From Vicinamibacteria bacterium (lineage in GTDB: Bacteria > Acidobacteriota > Vicinamibacteria > Vicinamibacterales > 2-12-FULL-66-21), in NCBI GenBank assembly GCA_025937075.1, contig JAICSD010000035.1, positions 1 to 16,713 on the forward strand: a stretch of 16,713 nt of DNA, given 5' to 3'. Positions within the stretch are counted from its first letter, which is position 1. Each line of letters starts with the position of its first letter. The position numbers and the translations under genes were made by a program. Under the pieces are notes generated by a model. It was given only the letters and a program-made list of their open reading frames with translations, was not told the DNA's origin and did no database searches. Below, in pieces: positions 13,873 to 16,713 of this stretch.

Positions 13873-13973
13873 TCACGCAGAGGCCGCAGGGGAGCAGAGG
13901 CCGCTAACCTACTTCCGGCGAGGGCCAGAACTGACAGCATCGCGCGCTCTGCACCTCCGCGTGCTCAGCGTGA
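13873..13973. repeat. Imperfect inverted repeat between convergent genes
   Basis: Arms 13873-13900 and 13946-13973 are 28 bases each and match at 21 of 28 positions when one is reverse-complemented, with a 45-base loop. Perfect end blocks are TCACGC and GCAGAG. The left arm also carries part of a direct repeat, GCAGAGGCCGC, at 13877 and 13894. It fills most of the 149-base gap between two genes that end towards each other. It could act as a weak bidirectional terminator or be a decayed dispersed intergenic element; no T run follows either arm. Confidence 0.5.
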
Positions 13974-14004
13974 GATCGTCGTGTCGCGTGTTCGCTGCGC
14001 GCCC

Positions 14005-15081
14005 TCAGCTCCACGCCTCTCGCAGAAACCGGACGAAGTTTCCGTGCGCGATGCCCTCGATGTCCGCCGCGCTGTAGCCGCGGGCGGCGAGCAGGTCCGG
14101 GAGGCGCGCGAGATCGGCGATCGTCTGAACGTCGGCCGGGCATTGCTCGCGGCCGAAGGCGCCGTCGAGATCGGAGCCGATGCCGCAGTGGCGGGCGTTG
14201 CCGGCGAGCTGACAGATGTGGTCGATGTGATTGAGGACGGTGTCCAGCGTGACGCCCGCTTCCTCGGGCGTCGTCTCGCCGCGGACCCACCCCGGCGCCA
14301 GCATCCATGCGTCGAACGCGGCCCCGATGACGGCGCCGCGATCGATCAGCTCGCGGATCTGATCGTCCGAGAACTGGCGGTTGTGCGCGACGAGCGCACG
14401 GCAGTTCGAGTGGCTCGCCCACACGCGCCCCTGGAAGTGATCGAGCGCTTCCCGGAAGCTGTCGTCGCAGAGGTGCGTGGCGTCGAGGATGATGCCGAGG
14501 CGCTCCATCTCGCGCAGCAGCTCGCGTCCCGGCGCGCCGATGCCGCCGGACGCATTCGTGCCCTGCGCGTAGACGCCCGGCCCATAGTGCGCGGGGCCGA
14601 CCGCCCGCAGCCCCTGTTGGTACGCGCGCTCGAGGTGCTGGAGCGTGACGATTGAATCCGCCCCCTCGAGACTGAGGACGTAGCCAATCGGCGCGTGCTG
14701 GGAGCTGTGCCCCGTCCACGCATCCAGGTGCCGATCGAGACCCGCACGATCGCGAATCTGCACCAGCTCCCCGCGTTCTTCCATCGCGCGGTACCAGGCG
14801 AGCTGCGCCTGCGTCATCGCCCACGCCTGCTCCGGCGAGTGCCAGCCGGGCAGCGGGTTGTCCGGGGCGACGTAGCGCGCGATCTGCGTCGCGACGCAGA
14901 CGCCGATGTTGCCTCGCCGCATCTCCTCGAACGAGATCGTGCCGCGGCCGCGGTCGGGCCTGTCCGTCAGGCCGCGTTCGCGCGCGCGGATCTCGTCGAT
15001 CGGGCGCGTGTAGTCGCGGTTCCATTCGATCGCGTTCATCGCGAGATCGAGGTGCGCATCCATGATCAGTAGATCCGTCAT
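14005..15081 (-). CDS. Peptidase M19 family (renal/membrane dipeptidase-like) hydrolase
   Basis: This 358-residue protein has no signal peptide, so it is cytoplasmic. It shows the full M19 binuclear zinc site: MDAHLDL with H10 and D12, LEGAD with bridging E139, LDATHL with H203, WASHSN with H224, and GIGSDLDG with D304. M19 enzymes split dipeptides, often with a D- or dehydro-residue at the C-terminal position, and some act on other amides or lactones. The ATG at 15081 overlaps the stop of the permease gene by 4 bases (ATGA on the - strand), so it is the second gene of that operon. An internal ATG seven codons in would still keep the HxD motif, but the overlap favours the longer start. The substrate is probably what the permease imports. 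Confidence 0.93.
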   Translation of the reverse strand: MTDLLIMDAHLDLAMNAIEWNRDYTRPIDEIRARERGLTDRPDRGRGTISFEEMRRGNIGVCVATQIARYVAPDNPLPGWHSPEQAWAMTQAQLAWYRAMEERGELVQIRDRAGLDRHLDAWTGHSSQHAPIGYVLSLEGADSIVTLQHLERAYQQGLRAVGPAHYGPGVYAQGTNASGGIGAPGRELLREMERLGIILDATHLCDDSFREALDHFQGRVWASHSNCRALVAHNRQFSDDQIRELIDRGAVIGAAFDAWMLAPGWVRGETTPEEAGVTLDTVLNHIDHICQLAGNARHCGIGSDLDGAFGREQCPADVQTIADLARLPDLLAARGYSAADIEGIAHGNFVRFLREAWS

Positions 15082-16424
15082 CGCACCACCATGCCGAGGA
15101 CCAGGACGCCGCCGAGCGCCGCGGCCGAGACGATCGTTTCCATCAGCGTCCAGGTCACGAGCGTCTCCGCGACCGTCATGTTGAAGTACTCCTTCACCAG
15201 CCAGAACCCTCCATCATTGACGTGCGACGCGATCAAGGACCCTGCCCCAATCGACACGACCAGCAGCTCGCGATTCAGGTGCGGCGCGGCTGCGGCCATC
15301 GGGGCCATGATGCTCGCCGCCGTGATCACGGCGACGGTCGCCGATCCAACCGACAGCCGCAGCAGCGCCGCGATGATCCAGCCGAGGACCATCGGCGAAA
15401 GCTGCATCCGTCCAACCGCCTGAGTGATGGCCGTGTCGGCATGCGCGGCAACCAGCACGCGGCCGAACCCGCCTCCCGCGCCGACCACCAGCAGCACGCC
15501 CGCGATTGGCGGCAGCGATTCCTCCGCGAACTGCAGAATCCGCCGCCGGTCGAAGCCGCACGCGATCCCGAGCGTATACATCGAGACCAGCGTCGCGATC
15601 AGCATCGCGACCAGAGGGTCACCGACAAATGCTATCGCGCGCCGCAGCCCCGTGTCAGGCATGACCGCCTGCGCCAGCGAGGCGAGCATCATGAGCAGCA
15701 CCGGCAGCAGGATCGTGAACAGCGTGACGCCCAGCGAAGGAGGCGTGGCTGCGGCCGTGCGTCCGGCGAACTGCTCGGCAATCCCGCCGAGCGCGACACG
15801 AACGTGTCGACTGATGATCCCTCCGAACAGCGGTCCCGCGATCACGGCGACCGGCGCGCCGACGATCAGCGAATAGAACAGCGTGCGGCCCGGATCGGCA
15901 CCGAGCCGCTCCAGCGCGGCGAGAGCCCCTGGATGCGGCGGTACGAGCCCGTGGGTGACCGAGAGTCCCGCCACGAGGGGGATCCCCAGCCACAGCAGCG
16001 GCCGTCCCGTGTCGCGCGCGAGCGTGAAGAGCACGGGCGCGAGCAGAACGAGGCCCACCTGAAAGAAGACGGGAAGTCCGACGATGAAGGCGGAGAGGAG
16101 GAGCGCCCAGTCGAGACGCCGCTCGCCGAGCGCGGAGGTCAGCGCGTCTGAGACGACCACCGCGCCGCCCGACTCCGCCAGCAGTTTCCCGATCACCGTG
16201 CCCAGCCCGATCACCATCGCCGTGAATCCGAGCGTGTCGCCCATGCCTTGTGCGAACGCACGCGGGATCTGTGCGATCGGCATGCCCGCCGCGATCCCCA
16301 CGAGGACCGATCCGGCGGCCAGCGCGACGAACGCCGGAATCCGAACCCAGGTAATGAGAAGGACGATGAGGGCGACGCCGGCGAACGCGATGGTGAGGAT
16401 CGAGGCGGCGTTGACAGCGGGCAC
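15078..16424 (-). CDS. GntP-family proton symporter/permease
   Basis: This 448-residue protein is almost entirely made of hydrophobic membrane segments. Family landmarks include SVLVGIAAGMP near the N-terminus, IGLGTVIGKLLAESGGA, GLPVFFQVGLVLLAPVLF, GLSVTHGLVPPHPGALAA and HVNDGGFWLVKEYF. The GntP family carries gluconate, related sugar acids, D-serine and similar small carboxylates with protons. Length matches the family norm (about 440-450). The start is GTG at 16424; no Shine-Dalgarno is visible, but TACAGT lies 8 bases upstream on this strand. It is the first gene of an operon with the M19 hydrolase. The divergent aldolase gene suggests a shared catabolic purpose. Transported compound is unknown. 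Confidence 0.93.
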   Translation of the reverse strand: MPAVNAASILTIAFAGVALIVLLITWVRIPAFVALAAGSVLVGIAAGMPIAQIPRAFAQGMGDTLGFTAMVIGLGTVIGKLLAESGGAVVVSDALTSALGERRLDWALLLSAFIVGLPVFFQVGLVLLAPVLFTLARDTGRPLLWLGIPLVAGLSVTHGLVPPHPGALAALERLGADPGRTLFYSLIVGAPVAVIAGPLFGGIISRHVRVALGGIAEQFAGRTAAATPPSLGVTLFTILLPVLLMMLASLAQAVMPDTGLRRAIAFVGDPLVAMLIATLVSMYTLGIACGFDRRRILQFAEESLPPIAGVLLVVGAGGGFGRVLVAAHADTAITQAVGRMQLSPMVLGWIIAALLRLSVGSATVAVITAASIMAPMAAAAPHLNRELLVVSIGAGSLIASHVNDGGFWLVKEYFNMTVAETLVTWTLMETIVSAAALGGVLVLGMVVR

Positions 16425-16432
16425 GCGCGGGT

Positions 16433-16438
16433 ACTGTA
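16433..16438 (-). promoter_or_regulatory. Possible -10 element of the permease operon
   Basis: On the - strand this reads TACAGT (4/6 to TATAAT), 8 bases before the GTG start. The -35 position falls inside the GAATCCC repeat tract and does not resemble TTGACA. If used, it would give a leaderless mRNA, in line with the lack of a Shine-Dalgarno sequence. Confidence 0.35.
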
Positions 16439-16442
16439 TCTC

Positions 16443-16491
16443 GAATCCCCAATCCCGAATCCCGAATCCCGAATCCCGAATCCCGAATCCG
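16443..16491. repeat. Heptanucleotide tandem repeat (GAATCCC)n
   Basis: About seven head-to-tail units of GAATCCC fill 49 bases of the divergent gap. The second unit is CAATCCC and the last ends GAATCCG; the others are identical. The tract lies 19 bases upstream of the permease start and 32 bases upstream of the aldolase start, overlapping where the -35 region of either promoter would be. Such heptamer tracts are typical of intergenic space in several bacterial groups and change copy number by slippage. Confidence 0.95.
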
Positions 16492-16509
16492 CGACCTCCT
16501 CGCTGATGT

Positions 16510-16515
16510 CACAAT
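16510..16515 (+). promoter_or_regulatory. Possible -10 element of the aldolase gene
   Basis: CACAAT (4/6 to TATAAT) lies 8 bases before the ATG at 16524. No convincing -35 is present at 16-18 bases upstream, and there is no Shine-Dalgarno sequence, which fits a leaderless transcript but does not prove it. Confidence 0.3.
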
Positions 16516-16523
16516 GACACTCG

Positions 16524-16713
16524 ATGCCTGAATTGTTCGCGGCAAGCCCCACACCCCTTCGCCACGACGGACGCCTCGACGAGGCGATGCTCGAGCGGCT
16601 GCTGCAGTTCGTGCTCGACGCCGGGGTGGACGGCGTCTGCATCGGCGGAGCGACCAGTGAGTATCCGCATTTCGAGACAGCGGAGCGCAAGGCGCTGATC
16701 AGGCGTGTGTCAT
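16524..16713 (+). CDS. DapA/N-acetylneuraminate lyase-family aldolase (5' part)
   Basis: The first 63 residues of a class I aldolase are present; the gene runs off the window. The N-terminal pattern is that of the family: ASPTPLRHDGRLDEAMLERL, then LQFVLDAGVDGVCIGGATSE (G41, G42, A43, T44, S45, E46) and the ETAERKALIRRV helix. In dihydrodipicolinate synthase the matching loop is GTTGE; here the first Thr is Ala and the next Gly is Ser. That makes a different substrate likely, such as a 2-keto-3-deoxy sugar acid, hydroxyproline-derived pyrroline or sialic acid. The catalytic Lys and Tyr lie beyond the window end. It is divergent from the permease/M19 operon, with a 99-base gap. Confidence 0.88.
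   Translation, partial: MPELFAASPTPLRHDGRLDEAMLERLLQFVLDAGVDGVCIGGATSEYPHFETAERKALIRRVS

Noticed and set aside
13877..13904. CRISPR-like pair of GCAGAGGCCGC repeats
   Set aside because: Only two 11-base copies with a 6-base gap; no array structure and no cas genes nearby.
16475..16492. -35 element for the divergent aldolase gene
   Set aside because: The expected position lies in the heptamer tract and gaatcc-type sequence has no useful match to TTGACA.

Overview
The window is one 16.7-kb piece of a GC-rich bacterial chromosome, densely packed with genes and with short gaps. The gene content points to Acidobacteriota, probably a soil Vicinamibacteria-like lineage. The grounds are paired secreted DUF1549/DUF1553 and DUF1501 proteins, a CehA/McbA-type metallohydrolase, Tat-exported NHL propellers, a mycobacterial Sdh1-like succinate dehydrogenase, and heptanucleotide tandem repeats in gaps. 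This placement is inference from gene families; no rRNA, tRNA, CRISPR array or insertion sequence was seen.

Region 1 (1-2246, + strand) is the end of a respiratory operon: the C-terminal part of the succinate dehydrogenase/fumarate reductase flavoprotein, its complete iron-sulfur subunit, and a small helical (TPR-like) protein of unknown role. Facing it and overlapping its last 30 bases is a polytopic GT-C-type glycosyltransferase (2217-3689, - strand).

Region 2 (3802-13855, + strand) is the most unusual part: seven co-directional genes, mostly overlapping or nearly touching. The order is CehA/McbA-family metallohydrolase, cytochrome-containing DUF1549/DUF1553 protein carrying an NPCBM-like insert, Tat-exported DUF1501 protein, Tat-exported NHL propeller, secreted concanavalin-like beta-sandwich protein, cytoplasmic MetE-core methyltransferase, and an FkbM methyltransferase with a membrane-anchor or signal segment. 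Five of the seven carry clear export signals. I infer an envelope-located degradative or processing pathway, perhaps for a glycosylated or methylated compound; the substrate cannot be read from the sequence. A promoter-like site sits so close to the first start codon that the mRNA may be leaderless.

Region 3 (14005-16713) is a two-gene - strand operon (GntP-type permease followed by an M19 dipeptidase, ATGA overlap) and a divergent, window-truncated DapA/NAL-family aldolase. The divergent gap carries about seven tandem copies of GAATCCC. This looks like a catabolic uptake module for an organic acid, sugar acid or amino-acid derivative. An imperfect inverted repeat lies between the convergent ends of regions 2 and 3.
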